DNA of 64,000 nt, taken from Lactobacillaceae bacterium (GTDB taxonomy: Bacteria; Bacillota; Bacilli; Lactobacillales; Lactobacillaceae). Each line of letters begins with the position of its first letter. Within the stretch, counting starts at the first letter, position 1. Under the pieces are notes generated by a model. The model was not told the origin of the DNA, searched no databases, and saw only the letters and a program-made list of their open reading frames with translations. A program made the position numbers and the translations under genes. Location of the stretch: positions 32,763 through 96,762 of the forward strand of contig JAITPD010000047.1 in assembly GCA_031289615.1 (NCBI GenBank). The letters run 5' to 3'. This document shows positions 40,894 to 49,945 of the stretch, piece after piece.

Positions 40894-41558
40894 TATGCCT
40901 CACCTTGTGGCTGATTAAACATATTTGTCACAACTGCTTTATTGGTTTGACGAGCTTGTTCCAATATTTTTTGTTGTGACAATATTTTATCAGTTTCGTC
41001 CTCAGTTACATCAACATATTCTGATACCAATTCTATTCCCATGGCTGGTGTTTCTTCATCAGTATTTAGGTTTCTTTCTTCAATTGCTGGTTTTGCCTCA
41101 ATCGTCCGTTCTTCAACACTTTCATCTACTGAATTATGTTCATCAATGTCAATAGTAGATTGAGTTGATACCTCAACAGGACTTTCTATAGCAGCATGAA
41201 CAGCATTTATATCGGGTAACTTAGTTGCTTTCCCCGCTTCTGTAATGACATTATTTTCGTCAATATTATTGTTGTCATCAGATACTATTTGTTCGATTTG
41301 CTCTTTTTTAGCGATTTTTTGCTTTTCTAATTCAATAGCAGATGTGAAACTAACGTCTTGTGATTTTGCTAAATGTTTATTCATATTTAGGGTATGGACT
41401 AATAAGCGAGAAACATCAAGGACATCTTCTAAATACAATTCAACAGCTGTGACATCGTTCTCATCATCAACTAATTGTGCCGATAACAACAAGTGCTCCT
41501 GTTCATCTGCTGTGATTGCAGTATTGATTAAGTGATACCGATTATAATTATCTAACAT
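40893..41558 (-). CDS. Hypothetical acidic protein
   Basis: ORF coupled to AAA+ gene. Confidence 0.5.
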   Translation of the reverse strand: MLDNYNRYHLINTAITADEQEHLLLSAQLVDDENDVTAVELYLEDVLDVSRLLVHTLNMNKHLAKSQDVSFTSAIELEKQKIAKKEQIEQIVSDDNNNIDENNVITEAGKATKLPDINAVHAAIESPVEVSTQSTIDIDEHNSVDESVEERTIEAKPAIEERNLNTDEETPAMGIELVSEYVDVTEDETDKILSQQKILEQARQTNKAVVTNMFNQPQGEA

Positions 41559-41575
41559 GTTTATTTTTACCTCCC

Positions 41576-42946
41576 TTAGAACACCATTTCAGGTGCTGTT
41601 TGTGGTTGTTCCACACTATTGTTTTGTGGTTCGTAATTTTCAATTGATTCAGCAGTAAATTTTTGCGTTGGTACTGGCCGACTGTGTTGAACCACCCGCT
41701 TTTCTGCTTCTCGCTGTTGTTTTTGTTCAGGGGTCATTTCAGCTTTAATAATCTCTGGGATCTTAACAACTGATGGATCATTTGAAACATTTTGATCAAT
41801 TTGCTTAGTGACTGTATTTTGAATTTGCTTTGGCTGTATAACTTCAACCTTTACTGGCTCAATATACAAAGGCAATTCGTCTAATTTATTTAATGATACA
41901 GAAAGAGTTTCTAGTGTATCACCATAGCGCAATTGATCATTCCAATCCTTAGTACGAATGTCAGATGGTACATCAACCATCATCTTGGTGTCATCAAAAA
42001 GATTAATGTTTGAAAAGGTATCAGTAAACTTATGAATCATGTCCCGCCCTGGTTGGTCATTATCAACTGCAAAATGTACCTCTGCTGGCAAATGCCAACC
42101 CGTATCTTGTTCTTCGTCAAAATAATGGTCATGCATGAATTTCCAAACGGCAGCACCATTTCCAACACCTGACATTGCAAAGAATTGAACATTTTCTTTA
42201 CTATTGTGAATTTCAGCAAAGTGTAACTGCCAATAACTAATCGCATCTAATGATGCTTCAAAGATAATTAACTTATCAGGAGTTTCCTTTTTTGGCCCAA
42301 CCCTAAAATTAAACCCAGCTTGATCAGATGGTGATCCGAGCACGTTACCTTTCCAGTAACCATCATGCTTAGTAATCTTTTTGCTTTTGTGAGTAGCTTG
42401 AGCATTTGCTCCAACCATAATTCCATCAGAATCACGCCATGGGTACCAAATGTTACGAGACTCAAAACTATGATTGCTATTTTTTGATTGAACGGTTTTA
42501 ACTTCATCTCGTAAAAGGCCACCACGTGCTAATGCATTTACAATCCCTGGATCAATTCCTCGAACATCCGTTAAAAACTTCTTGGATTGATCTGACAAAT
42601 CAGCTAACTCATGCTTATTCACATCAAATTGCTCTTTAGGACCACGTTCATGCATGATTTGCTTATAGGCACCCGTTCTGTCGATTTGAATTTTGTGTAG
42701 CGTTGATAAACGGTCTTTGTATTCTTCAATACCATCAACCTCTTTCATGTAATTAAATAAGTTACCGCCCAATGAATGTGCATGCCACGCAAAACGATTG
42801 TCGTCTAAGTTAACATATAAGCTATCGTGACTATCTAGTTTAGCCCATCCACTCCGATCAACCTTTCCCCATGATTCTCCTACGTATTCTAAATATTCTT
42901 GTAACGACACTTTTTGTTTTGTAAAGTCATCTGTTTTATTTGCCAT
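41576..42946 (-). CDS. TOPRIM (DUF3991-like) primase-related protein
   Basis: KLIIFEASLDAISYWQL...VHFAVDNDQPGRDMI. Confidence 0.75.
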   Translation of the reverse strand: MANKTDDFTKQKVSLQEYLEYVGESWGKVDRSGWAKLDSHDSLYVNLDDNRFAWHAHSLGGNLFNYMKEVDGIEEYKDRLSTLHKIQIDRTGAYKQIMHERGPKEQFDVNKHELADLSDQSKKFLTDVRGIDPGIVNALARGGLLRDEVKTVQSKNSNHSFESRNIWYPWRDSDGIMVGANAQATHKSKKITKHDGYWKGNVLGSPSDQAGFNFRVGPKKETPDKLIIFEASLDAISYWQLHFAEIHNSKENVQFFAMSGVGNGAAVWKFMHDHYFDEEQDTGWHLPAEVHFAVDNDQPGRDMIHKFTDTFSNINLFDDTKMMVDVPSDIRTKDWNDQLRYGDTLETLSVSLNKLDELPLYIEPVKVEVIQPKQIQNTVTKQIDQNVSNDPSVVKIPEIIKAEMTPEQKQQREAEKRVVQHSRPVPTQKFTAESIENYEPQNNSVEQPQTAPEMVF

Positions 42947-42980
42947 TTCTTATTGTCCCCTTCTGATAATTTGTAGTACT

Positions 42981-43019
42981 AGCATAATGCTATAATCAAA
43001 TTTTCTGAAAAGTTGCAAT
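42981..43019 (-). promoter_or_regulatory. Shared promoter P6 (primase/AAA+ operon)
   Basis: ATTGCAACTTTT-N21-TATGCT. Confidence 0.65.
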
Positions 43020-43021
43020 AA

Positions 43022-43050
43022 AAAAGGTGTTCCTCGTTTGGGAAACACCT
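43022..43050 (-). terminator. Intrinsic terminator downstream of relaxase operon
   Basis: AGGTGTTTCCCAAACGAGGAACACCTTTTTT on minus strand. Confidence 0.75.
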
Positions 43051-43056
43051 GATTAA

Positions 43057-43182
43057 CTATTTGAATTTGCATGCCTCGATCTTCTTGATCGTATACTTGT
43101 GTTTGTGCATTGAATTTACGTTCTTCAATACTATGAAAATCTCTCGGACTACTAATTGTTCTTGATTAACCCATGAAATCAT
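43057..43182 (-). CDS. Possible 41-aa small protein
   Basis: MISWVNQEQLVVREIFIVLKNVNSMHKHKYTIKKIEACKFK in gap downstream of relaxase; no strong SD. Confidence 0.3.
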   Translation of the reverse strand: MISWVNQEQLVVREIFIVLKNVNSMHKHKYTIKKIEACKFK

Positions 43183-43199
43183 TGATTGAAAGTACTGAT

Positions 43200-45287
43200 T
43201 TACAATCCCATTTCAGCTTGTTGTCGTTCAATCTCTTGCTCGTGCAACTCACGTGTTTGTTGCTCAATGTCATTTGATTGCTCCATTGAATAAGACAGAT
43301 TGTTAATAATACGTTTAACTTCAATGCCATTCAATTTACGACCACGGAAACGTTGCTTCATTCGTTTCTTTCGTTTATTTTCTTGAAACCTTTGGGCAGT
43401 CTTTCTCTCATGTTTTTCAAAAGTATTTTCGCGGCCCTCAATTTCTGCAATCTTTCCAAACAGCGCGGCATTGGATTGCTTTAGTTCTTGTTGCTCATCA
43501 TAACTCAGACCAGTTTGCGCAAGCTTATCATTATTGTTAAACACTTCACCTTTAGCCTCGATTAACTTCAACTCTTGTTTAAGCTTGTCTACCACATCTT
43601 TGCGTTTAATGATTAAATCTGGTGTTCCATAAGCTAATTGAAGACTATCTTGTGATGCATTCGTCACCAATTCTAACTCTGTTTTACGCTGTTCGCTTAG
43701 CTCATTCGCATAATCAGTTGTAAAGGCCTTAATGGGTGTTTCTGACAAGTTAGGGTATTTTATGGTAAACTGTCTGATTCGTTCTTCATCGTCCTCAGAA
43801 CGCTTAAATGATGGCTTCTGCTGTAATTCTAGTAATTGATCTTGGTCTACAAGTTGCTCATGAATATACACAATTAATGGATCATTGAAATTATAACTAA
43901 TTAGGTCTAAATTATCTTCATCATCATAGGTTTTTTGATAATCTAAGCGCTGTTTAATTACCACTTGCCTTGCAGCTAAGTTACCTTGACGAATGGCGCG
44001 TTTACGCAGCCCTAATTCTTTAGTAACCTCTTTGGGTGGGACCAAATCCTTAGACCGCATTAATTTCACCTGGCTGTCCAATAAATCTTTCAATCTAATT
44101 TGTTCGTCCATGGGGGTATCTTGAATTTCGATCGTTTTGCTAACGGCTAACGAATTCGGATCAATTTCACGTAAATTTTGATATAGTCGATTAACCAACT
44201 GTTCTTGCAACTGATCACGGCGATTTTGAACGTAATCACTAGCTTGATCGTTGTCGCCCATTCCAGTCTTATAAATATTGTTTAACTCACTAGTATTAGA
44301 GATAAAATCGTGTAGTAACTCTTTCCCATTTGTCTCTAAATAACGATTAATAAATTCATTGGCCAATGCGTTGGCAGCTTTCATAGGTACTGCATTAGAC
44401 TTTGCACGCCACTTCGTTTCCTTTTCATCTGGTAAAGTTCGTAATAAAGTGTTGATAAGGTGCGTTTGTTCCTTCATTAATTCGAGTGAGGAAACAGCCG
44501 ATAAGACTTGTTTAGAAGTTTTACTAACATTAACTTCAAGTTCAATTTCATGTTCTTTATTCTTATCTAAGCGCATGTCGCGCCAAATTTTCTTTTTAAG
44601 TCGATCAATCGTACGTTGTTTAAACAGCCCCTTTGGTTCCATCCGATGTGTCACTGGGTTAAATTTATCTGGTCGCTTTGTAACTTGTTCAAACGTTGCG
44701 ATGTGCACATGGACGTGATTCTTATTTCGATCACCATGTAAATGAATATCCGCAAACCATTCCGCTGATTCACTAATTCCTTCAGACTTTAACATACCTG
44801 GCATGGCTGCTTGAATCACCTGTTTGATCCGCCTCTGATCTAAATTCCGATCCTCTACATTGTCCATCAACCCTTCACGAATTAAAAAATCATCCGAGAA
44901 TGACACCACGGTTTTCCACATTAGATTATGATTTTTAGCAGCCATGTTAATATGATCCTGTAATTTTTTAATCTCTTTTGAATTAAGATTAAAACTATCT
45001 TTTGTAAATGTAGGGGTTAAATCATTTGCGACACCATCTTCAGTTGACGTGACATCCGCCCTGGAAGCGTATTCTAAATAATCACCAAACTCGCCTTTTT
45101 CTTTGGCAACACGTTCGCCAACGATGTTGTGATCGTTACTAGCGTCAGTCACCTCTTTGTCCTTACCATTGTGATCAATTAGGTATCTCACATAATATGA
45201 CTTGGCCGGATCAAAACGATGTTTAATGATAATATCTGGATTAGATCCTGTAGTTGCTGATTCTAGTGTTGTTTTGTTTTCAGTCAT
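43200..45287 (-). CDS. MOB_P-type relaxase
   Basis: WFADIHLHGDRNKNHVHVHIATFEQ histidine motif; EYASRADV. Confidence 0.85.
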   Translation of the reverse strand: MTENKTTLESATTGSNPDIIIKHRFDPAKSYYVRYLIDHNGKDKEVTDASNDHNIVGERVAKEKGEFGDYLEYASRADVTSTEDGVANDLTPTFTKDSFNLNSKEIKKLQDHINMAAKNHNLMWKTVVSFSDDFLIREGLMDNVEDRNLDQRRIKQVIQAAMPGMLKSEGISESAEWFADIHLHGDRNKNHVHVHIATFEQVTKRPDKFNPVTHRMEPKGLFKQRTIDRLKKKIWRDMRLDKNKEHEIELEVNVSKTSKQVLSAVSSLELMKEQTHLINTLLRTLPDEKETKWRAKSNAVPMKAANALANEFINRYLETNGKELLHDFISNTSELNNIYKTGMGDNDQASDYVQNRRDQLQEQLVNRLYQNLREIDPNSLAVSKTIEIQDTPMDEQIRLKDLLDSQVKLMRSKDLVPPKEVTKELGLRKRAIRQGNLAARQVVIKQRLDYQKTYDDEDNLDLISYNFNDPLIVYIHEQLVDQDQLLELQQKPSFKRSEDDEERIRQFTIKYPNLSETPIKAFTTDYANELSEQRKTELELVTNASQDSLQLAYGTPDLIIKRKDVVDKLKQELKLIEAKGEVFNNNDKLAQTGLSYDEQQELKQSNAALFGKIAEIEGRENTFEKHERKTAQRFQENKRKKRMKQRFRGRKLNGIEVKRIINNLSYSMEQSNDIEQQTRELHEQEIERQQAEMGL

Positions 45288-45445
45288 GACTAATCACCTC
45301 TTTCAATATATGCTGCAATTATGTATTTCTTCATTCTTGATAATCAATCTAACACTACTCTGACGATATTAAAAAACACGTCAGCTAATAAGGCTAACGT
45401 ATCGTTGTATACTATAAATAAACTAATTAATTTGGAGCTAAACCC

Positions 45446-45772
45446 ATGCCTTTGAAATATTCAAATATAGAAATTAGTAAAACACAACGTAAAATTTTAG
45501 ATGAACTCATTAAGAACAATGGCAGCTTAGCGCTTAATGATTTTAAAAATTCTTATGTTAAAGCACATGGTAATATTCCAGATATGGTCCAAAAAGATCT
45601 AGTTACTGTTGTTTTCGACGACGAACTAATTGTCAAAATAACTGACTTTGGATACCGCTGGGACAGTTATCAGGCTTTACTTAAAGAAAAAGAATGGAAG
45701 AAATCGGTTGTTACTCCAATTCTTTTAACATTGTATGCGGCATTTCTCACGCTTTTAACAAAATTATTTTAA
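45446..45772 (+). CDS. Hypothetical, C-terminal TM
   Basis: Plus-strand ORF convergent with 45747-45947. Confidence 0.5.
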   Translation: MPLKYSNIEISKTQRKILDELIKNNGSLALNDFKNSYVKAHGNIPDMVQKDLVTVVFDDELIVKITDFGYRWDSYQALLKEKEWKKSVVTPILLTLYAAFLTLLTKLF

Positions 45773-45947
45773 ACGCTCGAATTATCAAAAACGTTACAGT
45801 GGCCAAAAATGCGGCTTCAACAACTGTAAAAACAATTGTTAAAATTGTATATTCTAGTCCTCTTAGATTACTTATCACTCTTGAAATAACAATAAGCGGT
45901 ATTAGTAGAACCACCATCATAATCAACAAAATCCAAGTCACACTCAT
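45747..45947 (-). CDS. Small two-TM membrane protein
   Basis: Highly hydrophobic ORF. Confidence 0.45.
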   Translation of the reverse strand: MSVTWILLIMMVVLLIPLIVISRVISNLRGLEYTILTIVFTVVEAAFLATVTFLIIRAFKIILLKA

Positions 45948-45998
45948 TTATAACCTCCATAGGTATATCATTGATGAATTTTTGAGAAAGTATCGTTT

Positions 45999-46406
45999 TT
46001 AACCTTCTCCAACTACATTTAACTGATCTTGAATGAATAAAATAAGATACGCTGCATTCATAATATCATCAGCCTCATTATCTTTATTTATAAGTGCTAA
46101 TTTTGCTTCAATTTCTTTATATCTTAATAACCCATCATCAAAACCAACCAAATAATCCATCGAAATTCCATTAGTGAATTTTTTTAAGGCAGGAACTATT
46201 TCTACCATTTTTGAATCAATTTTTTCACCAAAATATATGGTCAAATTTATAATATCTGGAATTGAAGGATCGTTATTCCCTCTTTCCCAATTAGCATATC
46301 TTGCTTGAGATATTTTTCTATCTGGAAATTTTTCAGATAATTCTTCAGCTGCTAAATAAGTGGTCATCGATAGTGTTTTTCTAATCAATCTTAAATTTTT
46401 AATCAT
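45999..46406 (-). CDS. XRE-family regulator
   Basis: ISQARYANWERGNNDPSIPDIINLTIYF HTH pattern. Confidence 0.75.
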   Translation of the reverse strand: MIKNLRLIRKTLSMTTYLAAEELSEKFPDRKISQARYANWERGNNDPSIPDIINLTIYFGEKIDSKMVEIVPALKKFTNGISMDYLVGFDDGLLRYKEIEAKLALINKDNEADDIMNAAYLILFIQDQLNVVGEG

Positions 46407-46415
46407 TGGTCCCCC

Positions 46416-46745
46416 TTAGAATAATGCAATCTGATCCACAGTATCATTCATAATAATCGTATCCACATCAAACAGTTGTTGATCACGATTGACGTACACT
46501 TGAATTGCTGTCAGTGGTTCATACGACTTCATGGAATGATATAGCGCATGGTAAGGACTGTTGATCGAATTTTTACCACGCCATACTACCAGTTCAACTA
46601 AATCAGTATTGTCGATACAGTCTAAATCATGAAGGTCATGAGAAATCCGTACAGTCTTTATTTTAGGCTTTGAAATTTTAAAACCCCACTGATATTTATT
46701 TGTTGTTAGATGCTCAATTAAATTTGTAATTAACGATTGTCCCAT
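46416..46745 (-). CDS. Hypothetical protein
   Basis: ORF in operon. Confidence 0.5.
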   Translation of the reverse strand: MGQSLITNLIEHLTTNKYQWGFKISKPKIKTVRISHDLHDLDCIDNTDLVELVVWRGKNSINSPYHALYHSMKSYEPLTAIQVYVNRDQQLFDVDTIIMNDTVDQIALF

Positions 46746-46770
46746 TTTAATTTCCCCTCAATTTTTTGTT

Positions 46771-46798
46771 TTAAACTGGTCGAATTCGACCAGTTTAA
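46771..46798. repeat. 28-nt perfect palindrome
   Basis: TTAAACTGGTCGAATTCGACCAGTTTAA. Confidence 0.95.
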
Positions 46799-47070
46799 CC
46801 AATCAACATTGAATTAACAATACCACTAGTTGGATCCTGTAAAACACCAATAAGCCGGCGTACACTTTGATCAGTCAATTGCCAATTATTTGCAATGAAT
46901 TCAACAAGACCATCAAAATTATCGAATGATAAAATATCGTGATCATTGATCCACTCGCTAATCTCAAACGCAATTTGTGGCGGTGGTAACTGTTTATACT
47001 TGTTTACGTCTGTCAAACTATCACGTTCCCAAGCAATTTCGTAAGTTGTAACGTCCATAAAGCACCTCAC
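46795..47070 (-). CDS. Hypothetical protein
   Basis: ORF, 4-nt overlap with upstream gene. Confidence 0.5.
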   Translation of the reverse strand: MRCFMDVTTYEIAWERDSLTDVNKYKQLPPPQIAFEISEWINDHDILSFDNFDGLVEFIANNWQLTDQSVRRLIGVLQDPTSGIVNSMLIG

Positions 47071-48182
47071 AATGCCCTTAGATATTCTGATCCATCAGAA
47101 TCACTAGCACTGATCATCGTGTCAATCCGACTCGCTAACCCGTTGGTAAAATATTCACCAAAATAACGATTGTCAGCCAAATGATTTTTCATGTACGTCA
47201 GCTGACGACTAGTTGCGTCAAATAAAATTTTAATTACAGCTTTGCTGCCACCATACAATTTTTGTTCGTCACTGAGGACAGTATTCCCCTGGTCAGCAGC
47301 AACACGCAAGGCCCAATAATTACTGTCAATTGACTCAAGCACTATTGCTGCTTGTTGTGGATTGTCCACACACAAATCAGCTACCATGTTCACCACAGGA
47401 GCAATATCTGGGTTATTTTCGATAACTTGACCAATTCGAGCTGATGCATCGTCATTTGTTTTTGCAGGATTTGAAATTGACAAATTGTTTTGCGCTGCCG
47501 TCACGCGCTCGCGTTCCTCCTCATCGCTTTTCTTAATCTCTGTCGTAGTCTTTGTAGTAGTCTCTGGTATTGTTCCGACATTTTGTCCACTTAGATCCGA
47601 CATTTTGACATTTCGATCCGTCATTTTGTCCATTCGATTAGGAAGGTTTGTCCACATCGTTCCGACATTTTGTCCATTCGATGAGACACCGGGTTCAGCC
47701 ACGTTTTCTTCAACAATCTCAAAATCATTTTGTGTTTCTTCTTGTTCACCTTTGATCATCGTGTACCCATTCAAAACATATCCATGTTGAGCCAAAATAT
47801 TTTGAATTTTCACCAAATTTACACGATATTGCAAAGTGTGATCATACGCATGATCTGGATTTTGACGCTTATCTAAAAAGCCTAATTCAATTAAAGTTTT
47901 GAATGCACGACCAAAAGTTTTTTCAGATGCCATGTTCATTAAATCATTCGCAGCATCGGCAGCAGTTTTATAAATCCAACCATAGTTAAGAATCTGATTC
48001 CCAGTATTTCCATCATCTTCCATTCGTTTATTTTCTTCAGCAGCAAACTTGTCAGCGTCACGCACGCGTTCTGACCAATAAATCATTTGATTCAATAACA
48101 TTGCAACAGTGACGTTACCAGTGATCGCTAGGTACTCTTCTCGCAGCACAGCTGTTTTAGTTTTAATAGGTTGAATCATCAT
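47067..48182 (-). CDS. Putative replication initiator-like winged-helix protein
   Basis: REEYLAITGNVTVAMLLNQMIYWSERV... resembles N-terminus of phage/plasmid replication proteins. Confidence 0.5.
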   Translation of the reverse strand: MMIQPIKTKTAVLREEYLAITGNVTVAMLLNQMIYWSERVRDADKFAAEENKRMEDDGNTGNQILNYGWIYKTAADAANDLMNMASEKTFGRAFKTLIELGFLDKRQNPDHAYDHTLQYRVNLVKIQNILAQHGYVLNGYTMIKGEQEETQNDFEIVEENVAEPGVSSNGQNVGTMWTNLPNRMDKMTDRNVKMSDLSGQNVGTIPETTTKTTTEIKKSDEEERERVTAAQNNLSISNPAKTNDDASARIGQVIENNPDIAPVVNMVADLCVDNPQQAAIVLESIDSNYWALRVAADQGNTVLSDEQKLYGGSKAVIKILFDATSRQLTYMKNHLADNRYFGEYFTNGLASRIDTMISASDSDGSEYLRAL

Positions 48183-48225
48183 AATAGCTACTTCCTTTTT
48201 TTTGTTTGAATAAAATTATGTGAAA

Positions 48226-48335
48226 TGAATGTTATCGGAATCGAACCAACGTTCAAGGATGTGATTTAAGTGATTACACTTCTAAAAAATTTGTAGGTTG
48301 TTTTAGGAGCCAAGAACCGACGCCAGCCACATTCA
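48226..48335 (-). ncRNA. tRNA-like structured leader (candidate)
   Basis: TGAATGT/ACATTCA 7-bp closing stem; T-loop consensus GGTTCGATTCC; extra hairpin AAGTG-TAAT-CACTT. Confidence 0.4.
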
Positions 48336-48344
48336 AAATTGGCT

Positions 48345-48860
48345 TTAAGCCAAATTATTTTTGATAGAAAGTTTATTTAAATATTCTTCTTTTTCACCAA
48401 GTACAACTGAAATTTGATGCATTGTTAAGCCGAATCTTTTGGCCCAATCAACATTTTTCCTTAGCTCAATTTGTTCTAATTCTGAACGGTGATATTGTGT
48501 AGCTTCGTGATCATGTCTGTGTAGCAAACGAATTTTTGAATAAATGCTCCGTTCAGCTTTAACAATTTTTAAATCAGTTTTATTATTTGTGATTAATTCA
48601 GCTGGTAATTTAAAATTACCAAGCTCATCGGATTCCCCAATTTTAAAATTCCATCGATCATGTTCTTCAATTTGTTCAAATGGTTGAATGCCTTTACCCT
48701 TCAAAATTAAATGCGCTTCATCAATCGAATCTAATTCTTGCAACAAATAAAAAGTAAAACTTTCAATTTGCTTTTTAATCGAACTGTCCCACTTATTTGC
48801 ACCTAACTTAACCATACGCACTAGTAATTTTTCGTACTCAATTTCATGTTCCTTATCCAT
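48345..48860 (-). CDS. Hypothetical protein
   Basis: ORF; followed by TTGGCTTAAAGCCAATTTT terminator. Confidence 0.55.
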   Translation of the reverse strand: MDKEHEIEYEKLLVRMVKLGANKWDSSIKKQIESFTFYLLQELDSIDEAHLILKGKGIQPFEQIEEHDRWNFKIGESDELGNFKLPAELITNNKTDLKIVKAERSIYSKIRLLHRHDHEATQYHRSELEQIELRKNVDWAKRFGLTMHQISVVLGEKEEYLNKLSIKNNLA

Positions 48861-48890
48861 TTTTCTACCCCCTCTAATAACCAGTTATGT

Positions 48891-49355
48891 TTAAAATTTA
48901 TTATTTTGTTCTGCCAACGTTGACTTAATGTCATTGCTAATTAATTTTTTAATTTGTTTATCAATCAAAACAGTAATTCCTTTTGCGTCATCAAAGTGAT
49001 CCATTTGTGCTAACCAAGCGCCGTTTTCATCACCAATCATAAATTTGAAAATATTTAAAATAGCAATATATTCTTTTTCTTGCTCTTTAGACATATTTTT
49101 CAAAATTTTTAGTGTTGGATCGTCAGAAGATTTTGAATCAGTCAAATATCTTTTCAACATTTTTTCATAACCATTCTGATCGTTTTTCTTAAATGGTTGG
49201 ACGAAAAGTTGGTGGGTTAATTCAATTGCCAATGCAACTGCGTCTGAGGTTGAATTATTACGTTCAGATAACCTATTAAACGTATTTTGTTTATAATCCA
49301 TCAGTTCAACTAATCTAGCTTCATTTTCATCTGAAAGTCTGATTGATTTTTTCAT
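48891..49355 (-). CDS. Ribbon-helix-helix-like DNA-binding protein
   Basis: MKKSIRLSDENEARLVELM...; SD GGAAGGAAAACAAG. Confidence 0.6.
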   Translation of the reverse strand: MKKSIRLSDENEARLVELMDYKQNTFNRLSERNNSTSDAVALAIELTHQLFVQPFKKNDQNGYEKMLKRYLTDSKSSDDPTLKILKNMSKEQEKEYIAILNIFKFMIGDENGAWLAQMDHFDDAKGITVLIDKQIKKLISNDIKSTLAEQNNKF

Positions 49356-49602
49356 TCTTGTTTTCCTTCCTACCATTAAGATTTACGCTTGAATATATGC
49401 TGATCATTTCTTCATAATTATTTTGAGAATCAAATTCAAACGGCTGAATTAATAATTGATATGTCAATTCAATTGCAAAATTTATTGCATCAGTATTAGT
49501 ATCGTTTCGATTTACCAAACCGTTATTAATGTTCTTTTTATATTCTTTAATTTTCAACAAACGATGTTCAATATTTTCAGTTAATCTGATTGATCTTTGC
49601 AT
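49327..49602 (-). CDS. Ribbon-helix-helix-like protein, paralog of 48891-49355
   Basis: MQRSIRLTENIEHRLLKIKEYKKNINNGLVNRNDTNTDAINFAIELTYQLLIQPF. Confidence 0.6.
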   Translation of the reverse strand: MQRSIRLTENIEHRLLKIKEYKKNINNGLVNRNDTNTDAINFAIELTYQLLIQPFEFDSQNNYEEMISIYSSVNLNGRKENKNEKINQTFR

Positions 49603-49617
49603 GCCAAATTATCCTTT

Positions 49618-49890
49618 CTAAATTCCAAAATTTTCAGCCAGTAATTCAATTACCTGACCCAAAAGTTTTTTATTTTCTGCATTTGATTTTAAAATTTCTG
49701 ATTGAAGCTCAGACAAGCGCTTTGAGAATTTGTCAAAAGAATCAGAAGAAAGTTGTCTATTTTTTCTTAAAATTTCAATTTCCGATCGTAGCAAATCTTG
49801 ATAATTTACATAGCCATTTTCAGCAGCAATTATTTTTAAATCTTCAACAGTTCCAGGATCAACACGACGAATTCTAATGTCACTTTCCAT
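49618..49890 (-). CDS. Small RHH-like/coiled-coil protein
   Basis: DIRIRRVDPGTVEDLKIIAAENGYVNYQDLLRSEI. Confidence 0.5.
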   Translation of the reverse strand: MESDIRIRRVDPGTVEDLKIIAAENGYVNYQDLLRSEIEILRKNRQLSSDSFDKFSKRLSELQSEILKSNAENKKLLGQVIELLAENFGI

Positions 49891-49945
49891 AAATACTCTC
49901 CTCTTAAAAAAATTAATTGCCAGATATTTTTATCTAGCTATGTAT

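Noticed and set aside
48226-48335. Genuine tRNA gene
   Set aside because: T-arm and closing stem fit but anticodon and D arms are not canonical and length is 110 nt; kept only as tRNA-like.
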